A DNA stretch of 52,215 nucleotides from a virus: IMG/VR virus record IMGVR_UViG_3300046169_000121, positions 1-52,215 of that record. One strand, written 5' to 3'. The first letter of the stretch is position 1. Every line of letters starts with the position of its first letter. Under the pieces are notes generated by a model. That model did not search any database. It was given only the letters and a program-made list of their open reading frames with translations, and had not been told where the DNA came from. The translations under genes were made by a program, and so were the position numbers. Of this stretch, positions 40,403-47,794 are shown in pieces.

Positions 40403-40974
40403 TAAAAAGGAACGTCTTCACTAGGCTCAGGGCTTTGACTTTCTTCTTTTTTGTTTGACTTGTAGTCTTTTAATTTTTTAAGCTCTTCTTTTCTGCGATG
40501 CGAGTAAAGAGTGTTTAAATAAAACTTTAAGAACTCACAAAGATTTTCTACCTCTCCAGGTTCAAGTGGAATTCTAAATGCTTGATTTCCGTTTCTGGTG
40601 AAATTTATTCCAAAGGCAGGAAGTGTTATCCATTCTTCTTTGTCTCCATTGCGAACTTTTGATTTCTTGTCCCAGGGAGCGCACTTGATTGTGGTTTTGT
40701 TTTCTTCGTAAGCGTGGTAAGATGAAAATTCATGACGTTTTTGAAACGCGCTAATCATTCCACCAATTTCGAATTCAGTAAATTTTAAATTAATTTTCTT
40801 TTCGGGGTCGCTAGCATTACCTGAGAAGTTTCCCGTCCTCCTCTTTTCGTCCCAACCGAATTGCTGAATTGCGTTGACGTATACTACAGGCTCTTTCTTT
40901 TTATCGACCCCGATAGAAAAGTTAAATGCGCAACCTGTGTTTTTACTGTTTGGTTTATATATTGCTAGCGACAT
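40402..40974 (-). CDS. Single-stranded DNA-binding-like protein with acidic tail
   Basis: A 190-aa protein. The core is beta-rich (GCAFNFSIGVDKKKEPVVYV, INLKFTEFEIGGMISAFQKR, FGINFTRNGNQAFRIPLEPG) with a C-terminal helix, like the Whirly/PC4-type ssDNA-binding folds of some phages. The last residues, PSEDVPF, copy the acidic tail ending in DIPF by which SSBs recruit partners. This is distinct from the classical OB-fold SSB at 46351. It heads an operon with a sigma70-type promoter and a short leader. The operon otherwise holds glycosyltransferases and a possible annealing protein. Confidence 0.6.
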   Translation of the reverse strand: MSLAIYKPNSKNTGCAFNFSIGVDKKKEPVVYVNAIQQFGWDEKRRTGNFSGNASDPEKKINLKFTEFEIGGMISAFQKRHEFSSYHAYEENKTTIKCAPWDKKSKVRNGDKEEWITLPAFGINFTRNGNQAFRIPLEPGEVENLCEFLKFYLNTLYSHRRKEELKKLKDYKSNKKEESQSPEPSEDVPF

Positions 40975-40995
40975 AGTTTAATAATTTGTTTAATG

Positions 40996-41023
40996 ATTAT
41001 ATCAACTATGTTGTTTTTTTCAA
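40996..41023 (-). promoter_or_regulatory. Sigma70-type promoter with extended -10
   Basis: Minus strand: TTGAAA (41023-41018), 16-nt spacer, TATAAT (41001-40996) preceded by TG-A, an extended -10. The -10 is a perfect consensus. About 21 nt separate it from the ATG at 40974, giving a leader of about 15 nt. Confidence 0.75.
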
Positions 41024-41108
41024 TTATATTATGTGCAATAAAAAACCCCCATTGACCGATAACTGTTCTGTACGCAATAACTCGCTTGGATATAGGGATT
41101 GAGCCGTT

Positions 41109-41957
41109 TTACAGGTCATTTATATGATGACACCAATCTTCTTCTGCTCTCAGTGAATCGTATCTTCTGTAACTAGATGTCCATGTGCGATTAGGTAGAT
41201 CGCGTATTCGAATAATGTCAAAGTGCTTTTTCATTTGTTCTTTTGAGCGATTTGGGTCAGGTTTATCGCGGAATTTTAAAATAGGGTCAAGGTAAGTTGA
41301 TATGACTCCGTGTGCAATTAGTTGTTCTGGACCAAGAGCCCCAATTCTATTCATGATACACCTCATGTAAGTATACTCAAAGATCTCTTGCATCCTTTTT
41401 TTATTGCCAGCTATTAAGTGGTCGGAGGGGTGAAATTTAACTTGTGAGTCTCTGCGGAAATAAATATTGGATGTTACGATTTTATACCAATTTTGCGAAT
41501 CTCTATTTGATTTAAGTATCTTTAGTAACGGATCAAGCGAGGGGTAACTTTCGTCAGATCGTGTTTTAATCGCAAAGTATCCAGTCGCTTCTTTTAATCC
41601 GTTATATGTTGTATGGTTTTGAAGTATAAGTGGATGCTTTTGGTTTGTGCGTTTGGCTTTTCCAAAAATATCTTTGTAGTTGTTGACTATAATTTTTATT
41701 TTATCTTTATATGCGTCCAGTAGTGATAAGTCATCATTATTCCAACAGCTTACAATAACCTCTCCACATTTTAAGTAATTAGGAATAGTATTAATACTTC
41801 TTTTGTTAAGTGGGCCCTGTATAATAATGGATACTGTATCTTCATAAGCTTCTATTTTTTTTAATAAGCATTTATTAAACTCAAGCCACCAACGATCCAA
41901 GCGGCTAACATACGGCTCGTGATTCACTGTAAATAATCTCCGCACAATCCAAAACAA
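41109..41957 (-). CDS. WavE-like glycosyltransferase (LPS core type)
   Basis: A 282-aa protein resembling the WavE family of lipopolysaccharide glycosyltransferases. Seen: DTVSIIIQGPLNKRSINTIP, a GEVIVSCW strand, KEATGYFAIKTRSDESYPSL with the acidic motif expected for nucleotide-sugar and metal binding, and VTSNIYFRRDSQVKFHPSDH followed by LIAGNKKRMQEIF. It is the last gene of a leftward glycan operon and overlaps the upstream phosphodiesterase-like gene by 34 nt. A target on phage-modified host LPS or a virion glycan is possible. Confidence 0.7.
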   Translation of the reverse strand: MFWIVRRLFTVNHEPYVSRLDRWWLEFNKCLLKKIEAYEDTVSIIIQGPLNKRSINTIPNYLKCGEVIVSCWNNDDLSLLDAYKDKIKIIVNNYKDIFGKAKRTNQKHPLILQNHTTYNGLKEATGYFAIKTRSDESYPSLDPLLKILKSNRDSQNWYKIVTSNIYFRRDSQVKFHPSDHLIAGNKKRMQEIFEYTYMRCIMNRIGALGPEQLIAHGVISTYLDPILKFRDKPDPNRSKEQMKKHFDIIRIRDLPNRTWTSSYRRYDSLRAEEDWCHHINDL

Positions 41958-42346
41958 TTTTTACCAACATAATTTCTTGTGTCCTCTAATACTAAAACAC
42001 TTTTTTCACAAACATTCTTTTTGGGGTATGTCCATATGTATCCTTTTGATGTTAATGTACGATCATCTTCTTGATGAAAGAAAATGTTTAAAGAATCAAA
42101 ATGTATGAGAGTAAATAATGCCGTGTCGTTTTTGCAATGTATCCATAATTTGTTATTGTTTTGCATCAGAAAGCTTAGTGGGCATGGATATTGTGGATTA
42201 TCATGACCAAGCCAAAACTGATTATGTCCCCAGACATCAATCTCTACATCGTATCCTCTATCAATTGCTTCAAGAATGTACTCAGGATCATTTTCACGTT
42301 GAGGGTTCGGGCCCTCAACGTTTCCTCTATGAGCTATTAATTTCAT
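41924..42346 (-). CDS. Glycerophosphodiester phosphodiesterase-like protein, short
   Basis: A 140-aa protein from the ATG at 42346. The metal and catalytic motifs of the GDPD family are visible: H6-R7-G8 (KLIAHRGN), E35-I-D37 (YDVEIDVWG) and H48 (WLGHDNP), then LWIHCKN and VLVLEDTR strands. It is about half the usual GDPD length, lacking much of the later barrel. Similar short proteins occur beside nucleotidyltransferases in sugar-phosphate operons, which fits here. It starts inside the end of the HAD-nucleotidyltransferase gene (20-nt overlap). Enzyme activity is uncertain because of the truncation. Confidence 0.65.
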   Translation of the reverse strand: MKLIAHRGNVEGPNPQRENDPEYILEAIDRGYDVEIDVWGHNQFWLGHDNPQYPCPLSFLMQNNNKLWIHCKNDTALFTLIHFDSLNIFFHQEDDRTLTSKGYIWTYPKKNVCEKSVLVLEDTRNYVGKNCFGLCGDYLQ

Positions 42347-43703
42347 ACTGCAAAAATAAATCCAAGTCTTCGGGAGTTCCGAGTCCCCACATTTTATCAA
42401 TATGAAAAGTTTTAACACGAGCTCCTCGAAGAAGTGCTTCGTTGTAAACAGGGCAAACATAAAATTCATTGTTTACTCGAATATCTTTTTTGATCATAGA
42501 TTCTGCGCATTCAACATAATCTTTTCCACGCTTCCAAAAATAAATTCCAACTGTAGCATGCTTACTGATTGGTTTTTTTTCTGCTACCTTAGTAACAAAG
42601 CCGTCCTCGTTTAATTTTGCGTAACTCCATTTTGGGTGAGTCGCTTCGAATGTCAATATTGATCCATCAATGTCGTCAGCCATGCATGAATACATGTATT
42701 CATTACTGTTCCAATTTACATACTGATCTGAGTTTGCTAGAATAAGCGGTTCGTCGTTGTTTATAAATTCTTTCGCAAGAAGTGTCGTGCATGCCGCACC
42801 TTCAGTGATTCCTTCTACTTGTACAATTTCACAGTTTGGCGCAATTAAATTGAGTGTGTGCTGAAGCGAATATTTTTCGTAATGTTCTTTTTGTACGATA
42901 AATATATGTCGAGCGTCCATGTTTAGATTCTCAACCACTCTTTGAATCATCGGTTTGCCGTTGACATCAATCAAGGGTTTTGGGAAAGTATAACCCGCCT
43001 GCTCAAATCGAGAGCCTGCACCTGCCATTGGAATTAATACGTTCATATTTCCCCCTTGCCACTTGGGCTGTATATGTGATGTTCGTTCTGCATTAATGAT
43101 AGTATTGTGAACTTTATCAAATGTCAAATCGTTGCTATCAGTTACAGCGCAGAGATGAGCTCCTGAGCGCAGAGCGCCCTTTCTACCAATGTGCGAATCT
43201 TCAATGATTACTGTTTCATCTGGATTGACTGCACATCTTAACATGCATCTCATATAAATTTCTGCATTTGGCTTTGGATTTTGTACATCTTCGTTTGAAT
43301 AAAGAAAATCTATATGTTCGAAGAATCCTTTTCTTATGAGTTGTAATTTTGCTGTGCTGCGTATTGAGTTGGTTGCACATGCAATTGTATAATTTTTTTT
43401 CTTGAGGGATTCAAGTATATCTTGTATTCGAGTGTCAACTGTAAAGCAATCAATTTCCTCAAGGGTTTTTTGTTGTTTTAATTTCCATACTTTGTTGTGA
43501 CTAGATTCAGGAAGTCCTTTTTCGCGAGTTAACTTTGCTAGTTTTTGAGTTGTGGTCAGCGCATCATACTTACAGAGATGTTCTTCTTTACTGATAACGT
43601 ATTGTTCACCAATATCGGATAGTGCTCGATTTAATGCAATAAAATGTAATTCGCGCGACTCAACAAGTACGCCATCAAGATCAAATATTATTAATTTTAT
43701 CAT
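42327..43703 (-). CDS. HAD phosphatase - sugar nucleotidyltransferase fusion
   Basis: A 458-aa bifunctional protein. Residues 1-215 are a HAD-superfamily hydrolase (nucleophile motif FDLDGVLVES with D8 and D10, ACATNS as motif II, K in NPKPNAEIY, and IEDSHIGRKGA as motif IV). Residues 218-458 are a nucleotidyltransferase (VLIPMAGAGSRF, FPKPLIDVNGKPMI, LILANSDQYVNW, EKKPISKHATVGIYFW). This would process a sugar phosphate and activate it as a nucleotide sugar for the adjacent transferases. It overlaps its upstream neighbour by 4 nt (ATGA). An internal ATG at the domain joint might allow separate expression of the second domain, which I cannot tell from sequence. Confidence 0.85.
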   Translation of the reverse strand: MIKLIIFDLDGVLVESRELHFIALNRALSDIGEQYVISKEEHLCKYDALTTTQKLAKLTREKGLPESSHNKVWKLKQQKTLEEIDCFTVDTRIQDILESLKKKNYTIACATNSIRSTAKLQLIRKGFFEHIDFLYSNEDVQNPKPNAEIYMRCMLRCAVNPDETVIIEDSHIGRKGALRSGAHLCAVTDSNDLTFDKVHNTIINAERTSHIQPKWQGGNMNVLIPMAGAGSRFEQAGYTFPKPLIDVNGKPMIQRVVENLNMDARHIFIVQKEHYEKYSLQHTLNLIAPNCEIVQVEGITEGAACTTLLAKEFINNDEPLILANSDQYVNWNSNEYMYSCMADDIDGSILTFEATHPKWSYAKLNEDGFVTKVAEKKPISKHATVGIYFWKRGKDYVECAESMIKKDIRVNNEFYVCPVYNEALLRGARVKTFHIDKMWGLGTPEDLDLFLQYEINSS

Positions 43704-44434
43704 TTTATTAATTTTGTTTTTAGATTACCATATTTTGTAGAACCTGTCAATGGTGAATATTTTATATTGTTCATTTTTAGATACATTGTTAATATGCATT
43801 CAGGAATTCGACACATATAATCTGGGTAACCTTGGTTCCACATAAAGTTAACTGGTTCCTCAATTGAGTCGAAACAATTCATGTATTTTTTCATTTGCTT
43901 GGGTGCACCAATTGCTATTTGATCGTTGATTTGATCTGGTAATATTGCTTTTTCGTAAACAAAGCTAAACGCGAGTTCTTTTTTTAATTCTTTTTCGTGG
44001 TCATATATTTTATGTCCTTCGTAATATGGTAACTTGATATGCTCGCGATTGATCGCATCTTTAATTTCGTGAGCCTTGATTTGATTTAGTACATCAAGAT
44101 CAGGGCGTAGCCTGATCACAAGATCATAATCTTTTTTAAAAAGTTTTACGTAATCCTCGAACACGCCAAAAACTTTCTTCATTCCAAATGTCATGGGTTT
44201 AAGTCCTGACCAAATATCGATTGTGGAGCTTTTCATTTTACTCTCATGATTACTGTAGTCAAGTGCTGAGAACCTGATCGGTTTGTAATGCTTGCAGAAA
44301 CTTCTATAATCCTCATTCTCCCACGTGGATAGAAAAATATCTGGCTTGAGTGGCGAAATTACATTTTCAAATATACTATCTCTTGTAAGTTTCCAAGCTC
44401 CGAGTTTTCCGCTAAAACATAAAGCTACCTTCAT
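43700..44434 (-). CDS. Glycosyltransferase-like protein
   Basis: A 244-aa protein starting MKVALCFSGKLGAWKLTRDS. The LKPDIFLSTWENEDY segment and DYDLVIRLRPDLDVL, with an acidic metal-binding-like motif, are the pattern of a GT-A-type glycosyltransferase group found in phage and capsule clusters. DQINDQIAIGAPKQMKKYMN is the typical following region. The acceptor is unknown. Both ends overlap neighbours by 4 nt. Confidence 0.65.
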   Translation of the reverse strand: MKVALCFSGKLGAWKLTRDSIFENVISPLKPDIFLSTWENEDYRSFCKHYKPIRFSALDYSNHESKMKSSTIDIWSGLKPMTFGMKKVFGVFEDYVKLFKKDYDLVIRLRPDLDVLNQIKAHEIKDAINREHIKLPYYEGHKIYDHEKELKKELAFSFVYEKAILPDQINDQIAIGAPKQMKKYMNCFDSIEEPVNFMWNQGYPDYMCRIPECILTMYLKMNNIKYSPLTGSTKYGNLKTKLIK

Positions 44435-44739
44435 GATTTTCCACGAACTATGAGTTTACCTCCATCAAGAACTACGGTCTCCAGCTTTGTTGCGGTCCTG
44501 TTGCAAGTCTTGAATCTTGATATGTGGTGAGCTTTCTTTAGTCGAGATAAGCTAGCAGATATCTTACCATAAGACATTCCACCAAGATCTTTACCGATTC
44601 TCTCGTTTGTGAAAAATATAGTTTTACCGTGACTCGCTTTAGTTACAAGATAATTATAAACTACGAGATCGTTACCTATTAATTTTCCATTAATTACATC
44701 CTCTTGGATGGCACTTGGTATCTGTGTGAATTTTCTCAT
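44431..44739 (-). CDS. Small winged-helix-like DNA-binding protein
   Basis: A 102-aa basic protein. NDLVVYNYLVTKASHGKTIF followed by TNERIGKDLGGMSYGKISAS and LSRLKKAHHISR reads as helix, helix and recognition helix of a winged helix like those in replication initiators and small phage repressors; a basic C-terminal wing follows. It is the first gene of the glycan operon and next to the divergent control region 44740-44913, so it may regulate both directions. The predicted transcript starts at its ATG. Confidence 0.6.
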   Translation of the reverse strand: MRKFTQIPSAIQEDVINGKLIGNDLVVYNYLVTKASHGKTIFFTNERIGKDLGGMSYGKISASLSRLKKAHHISRFKTCNRTATKLETVVLDGGKLIVRGKS

Positions 44740-44746
44740 GCAAACA

Positions 44747-44775
44747 ATACTAATTCAAAAACCATGTTTTGTCAA
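44747..44775 (-). promoter_or_regulatory. Sigma70-type promoter, near-leaderless (leftward)
   Basis: Minus strand: TTGACA (44775-44770), 17-nt spacer, TAGTAT (44752-44747), then seven bases to the ATG at 44739. -35 is perfect; -10 matches 4 of 6. TAGTATTG also resembles the -7 element of Bacteroidota promoters (TAnnTTTG), an alternative reading. Confidence 0.65.
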
Positions 44776-44790
44776 ACAAAATTTAATAAT

Positions 44791-44822
44791 TTGAATCCTG
44801 GACATTCAATTAATTGTACAAT
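44791..44822. promoter_or_regulatory. Palindromic elements in divergent control region
   Basis: TTGAAT (44791-44796) and ATTCAA (44804-44809) form an inverted repeat with a 7-nt spacer, and ATTGTACAAT (44813-44822) is a perfect 10-bp palindrome. They lie in the 174-bp AT-rich gap between divergent operons and could be operators for the adjacent winged-helix-like protein. No tRNA or RNA gene is seen in this gap. Confidence 0.4.
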
Positions 44823-44878
44823 GTTAATACAATACATATTCATAGATATATCTTAATTAATATATATAAATATAAGAA

Positions 44879-44907
44879 TTGACAAATTGATGAAATGTTG
44901 ATATACT
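44879..44907 (+). promoter_or_regulatory. Sigma70-type promoter, leaderless (rightward)
   Basis: TTGACA (44879-44884), 17-nt spacer, TATACT (44902-44907), then six bases (TGCTGT) to the ATG at 44914. The expected transcription start is the A of the ATG. Both elements are near perfect. Confidence 0.8.
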
Positions 44908-44913
44908 TGCTGT

Positions 44914-45210
44914 ATGAAAATTATAGATTTAAGTGATGGAAGATATTATATGATTCGTTGCTCAGACTGGTCAGTGATAATCCAAGCTGAAGACGAAACC
45001 GAGGCATGCACCGAAGCTCTCAGGGAGATGCTTGATCGGCGCGGCAAAAACCTGAAACTATCATCAGTTATGATTTCCCATGAACTCAAGGCTGACGCAA
45101 TGGATGATGAATTTGATGACCTAATATCGTACCATAGTGTATCAAGAATGTTAGCTAATGCTGGACAACATGACCTATCATCTAATGTTAAGATGGTATT
45201 CGGTGCATAA
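44914..45210 (+). CDS. Hypothetical early protein
   Basis: A 98-aa acidic protein, MKIIDLSDGRYYMIRCSDWS. The N-terminal half looks like a small alpha/beta fold with the helix EACTEALREMLDRR; the rest is helical (FDDLISYHSVSRMLANAG). Similar small proteins without known function are common in phage early regions. It is the first gene after a strong leaderless promoter and is followed after 2 nt by the dNMP kinase. Confidence 0.6.
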   Translation: MKIIDLSDGRYYMIRCSDWSVIIQAEDETEACTEALREMLDRRGKNLKLSSVMISHELKADAMDDEFDDLISYHSVSRMLANAGQHDLSSNVKMVFGA

Positions 45211-45212
45211 TT

Positions 45213-45761
45213 ATGAAACTCATAGGAATATGTGGGCTCGCTAGATGCGGGAAGGATACATTGTTTAACCTGTCAAAACCATTTCTTGACAAAGCTGGAA
45301 AAAAATATAAAAGGTATGCGTTCGCCGACTCATTAAAGGAGGAGGCAGATGAGTTACTCTCAAAGTATGCAGGAATATCCGCTTTTACGGAGGATACAAA
45401 ACAAAAAGAAATTATAAGACCACTCCTTGTTACTTATGGGACACACATCCGAAGGAAGTTGAATAAAAATTGCTGGGTTAACAAAATCAAAGATGATGTA
45501 TCTAGAGACCTAGGAAACCAAGTTTATGTTTTTGTAACTGATGTTAGGTTCGAGAATGAGATAGACTGGATCCATGAGATGGGCGGAGAGACAATACATA
45601 TAACTAGAACAGGGAACATAGCACCCAACCAAGAAGAATTGGATAACGATCCAATATTAAAAAGTAAATCCAGGAACCTCATTGAGTGGAATGATTTCAA
45701 TATTGAAGGTATGAATGAAATATCGAATAAAGTAAATCAAGTGTTATCATCTATATTATGA
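45213..45761 (+). CDS. Deoxynucleoside monophosphate kinase
   Basis: A 182-aa P-loop kinase. The Walker A is GLARCGKDT (8-16, with K14). FADSLKEEADELLSKYAGIS, then QKEIIRPLLVTYGTHIRRKL and FVTDVRFENEIDWI match phage deoxynucleoside monophosphate kinases of the T4 gp1 type, which phosphorylate dNMPs for phage DNA synthesis. It overlaps the sigma-factor gene as ATGA. Confidence 0.8.
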   Translation: MKLIGICGLARCGKDTLFNLSKPFLDKAGKKYKRYAFADSLKEEADELLSKYAGISAFTEDTKQKEIIRPLLVTYGTHIRRKLNKNCWVNKIKDDVSRDLGNQVYVFVTDVRFENEIDWIHEMGGETIHITRTGNIAPNQEELDNDPILKSKSRNLIEWNDFNIEGMNEISNKVNQVLSSIL

Positions 45762-46354
45762 ATGAAGACGTAGAAGACTCACAGCTCATAGAGAACATCC
45801 AAAAACAAATTGATGTAGAAGATAGTCTTGGAGAGTTAGTTAATAGGCATAGCGGTATCTACCTTGAGATGATCAACAATTACGCAAGTCCCAATAACCC
45901 CTTTATTGATTATAACGAATTAATACAAGATAAGGAATATAAAATATATAATGCCGCCAAGAAATATGACCCTGACCGAGGTGCGAAATTTAGCACTTAT
46001 CTTGGAAACGAAACTAAATGGATGTGCCTAAATCTATATAACAGAAACAAACGTCGCCCAGCATTTCAGAGTGAATTCATAGAAAATATGGCAGACAATA
46101 CCGATCTAAATGAAGATACAATCTCTGAAAGTATAAAACAAGATCTGTTTAATAAAGTATTAGGGGTAATCAGAGAGCATCCTGATACAAGAGTAGAAAA
46201 GATATTTGAAATGAGATACATTGTTGGAACAAAAAATAAAGTTATGCCATGGAAAAGGATAGGTGAATCAATGAACTTAAGTATTCAAGGATGTATAAAC
46301 ATTCACAACTCAGCAATAGAACACATACAACAAGAATTATTAGAAGAATTATGA
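45758..46354 (+). CDS. Phage-encoded sigma-70-family factor
   Basis: A 198-aa sigma-like protein. Region 2 is recognisable as YDPDRGAKFSTYLGNETKWM (about 70-89), which corresponds to core-binding and -10 recognition sequences, and region 4 as the helix-turn-helix WKRIGESMNLSIQGCINIHN (about 165-184). Regions 1 and 3 are reduced, as in T4 gp55 and other phage late sigmas. It is the obvious candidate to recognise the GTGTAATA motifs before the structural operons. ATGA overlap with the dNMP kinase upstream and with SSB downstream. Confidence 0.75.
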   Translation: MNEDVEDSQLIENIQKQIDVEDSLGELVNRHSGIYLEMINNYASPNNPFIDYNELIQDKEYKIYNAAKKYDPDRGAKFSTYLGNETKWMCLNLYNRNKRRPAFQSEFIENMADNTDLNEDTISESIKQDLFNKVLGVIREHPDTRVEKIFEMRYIVGTKNKVMPWKRIGESMNLSIQGCINIHNSAIEHIQQELLEEL

Positions 46355-46737
46355 ACAAATATATAGCACTAGGAAATTTAACCCGCGACCCAAAGTTTCG
46401 CGAAATCAAAGGAGATAATAAGGTTTGTGATTTTGCAATCGCAATCAACAACAAGGTAAACAATAGTGTTTTCTATATTGATATAGAAACATGGAATAGT
46501 GTTGCTGAAAACTGTAATCGCTTTCTAAGTAAAGGTAGGAAAGTGTTGGTCGAAGGTCGACTTACTTCCAGCAGCTGGAAAACAAAAGATGGAGAGAATC
46601 GTACGCGCACATATTGCGTTGCAGAGAAAGTAACATTCCTCGATAAGTCCGAAGATGCCTCCAACGGAGATCAATCAAGAAATAAAGAGCCCCGCGCAGA
46701 AGAAGTGGACGACGAATTTGCAGATATCCCATTTTGA
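46351..46737 (+). CDS. ssb: Single-stranded DNA-binding protein (OB-fold SSB)
   Basis: A 128-aa classical SSB from the ATG at 46351, which overlaps the sigma stop as ATGA; longer upstream starts are not needed. NKYIALGNLTRDPKFREIKG, VCDFAIAINNK and NRFLSKGRKVLVEGRLTSSS are the OB-fold core; the tail ends in DDEFADIPF, the partner-recruiting acidic tip. Coats ssDNA during phage replication and repair. Confidence 0.9.
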   Translation: MNKYIALGNLTRDPKFREIKGDNKVCDFAIAINNKVNNSVFYIDIETWNSVAENCNRFLSKGRKVLVEGRLTSSSWKTKDGENRTRTYCVAEKVTFLDKSEDASNGDQSRNKEPRAEEVDDEFADIPF

Positions 46738-46738
46738 T

Positions 46739-47794
46739 ATGACAAAACTAATATACAAAGGGCCTCTAAACTCATTATCATTCGGTAATGTATCCTATAA
46801 TCTACTCAAGGCGATGTTCAAAAAAGGTATGGATGTTGCCTTATTCCCAATTGGAAAGATTGATGTTAGTTCATTCGGAGAAGATCAGGGCGACTTCAAG
46901 AAGTGGCTTGAGGAGTCAGGTAGGCAGAGATATTCAAAATTAGATAGTGAAATACCAACACTACAAATGTGGCACATAAACGGGTCCGAACACAGAGTGT
47001 CTTCTCGCCAAATACTTTATACTTTCTATGAACTTGACGAACCAACACAAGCAGAAGAAAAGCTTGCATCCTTTCAAGACAAGGTTGTGTTTAGCAGCAG
47101 TTATGCCGCAAGCAAATTCGAGAACGCGCACAGTGCACCGCTTGGATTTGATGAATCATTTCATAAAACAAACAAAACGTACATGCCAAACAAAATTCAT
47201 TTTGGCTTAATGGGTAAATTCGAAAAGCGAAAACACACACAAAAAATAATTCAATCTTGGATAAAAAAATACGGAAATAACTATGATTACCAATTGACAT
47301 GCTGTATAACGAATCCGTTTTTTAAGAAAGAACAAATGGAAAGTACAATTGCAAATATTACTCAAGGTAAGCGGTATGGTAACATAAATTTCCTTCCATT
47401 CTTACCTCAAAATGCCCAAGTAAACGATTTTATAAACTCGATCGACATTGATCTTGGCGGAATGAGTGGTGCAGAAGGATGGAATCTACCATCATTTAAC
47501 GCCACGTGCTTAGGCAAATGGAGTGTTGTATTAAATGCAAGTAGCCACAAAGACTGGGCGACAAGCGAAAACAGTATACTAGTGGAACCAAACGGAACAG
47601 AACCTGTCTATGATAATATCTTCTTTCATCAAGGAAGCGAATTCAATCAAGGAAATATACATACTTTCGACGCAGATGAATTTATTGCAGCTATGGAAAA
47701 AGCAGAAACAAAATGTAAAATAAATAATAGTGAAGGTGAAAAACTAAAACAAACCTTTACTTATGAAAATACATTAAATAAAATTCTAGAATAA
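46739..47794 (+). CDS. GT4-type glycosyltransferase
   Basis: A 351-aa protein from the ATG at 46739 (an upstream start overlapping ssb is possible but unneeded). GPLNSLSFGNVSYNLLKAMF opens the N-terminal Rossmann domain; KIHFGLMGKFEKRKHTQKII starts the C-terminal domain and DIDLGGMSGAEGWNLPSFNA contains the acidic donor-binding loop of GT4 enzymes. It sits 1 nt after ssb, so a phage transferase is expressed with replication genes. Substrate unknown. Confidence 0.7.
   Translation: MTKLIYKGPLNSLSFGNVSYNLLKAMFKKGMDVALFPIGKIDVSSFGEDQGDFKKWLEESGRQRYSKLDSEIPTLQMWHINGSEHRVSSRQILYTFYELDEPTQAEEKLASFQDKVVFSSSYAASKFENAHSAPLGFDESFHKTNKTYMPNKIHFGLMGKFEKRKHTQKIIQSWIKKYGNNYDYQLTCCITNPFFKKEQMESTIANITQGKRYGNINFLPFLPQNAQVNDFINSIDIDLGGMSGAEGWNLPSFNATCLGKWSVVLNASSHKDWATSENSILVEPNGTEPVYDNIFFHQGSEFNQGNIHTFDADEFIAAMEKAETKCKINNSEGEKLKQTFTYENTLNKILE

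Noticed and set aside
41041-41108. Possible leftward terminator (CAATGGGGGTTTTTT on the minus strand) after the glycan operon.
   Set aside because: There is a T-run after a G-run, but no complementary C-rich arm within a reasonable distance, so no hairpin can be drawn.
44739-44914. Bacteroidota-type promoters (TTTG / TAnnTTTG) as evidence for a Bacteroidota host.
   Set aside because: TATACTTG and TAGTATTG fit that -7 element with one mismatch each, but the TTGACA boxes, the 17-nt spacing and the TATAAT at 40996 fit sigma70 better, so no host is inferred from them.
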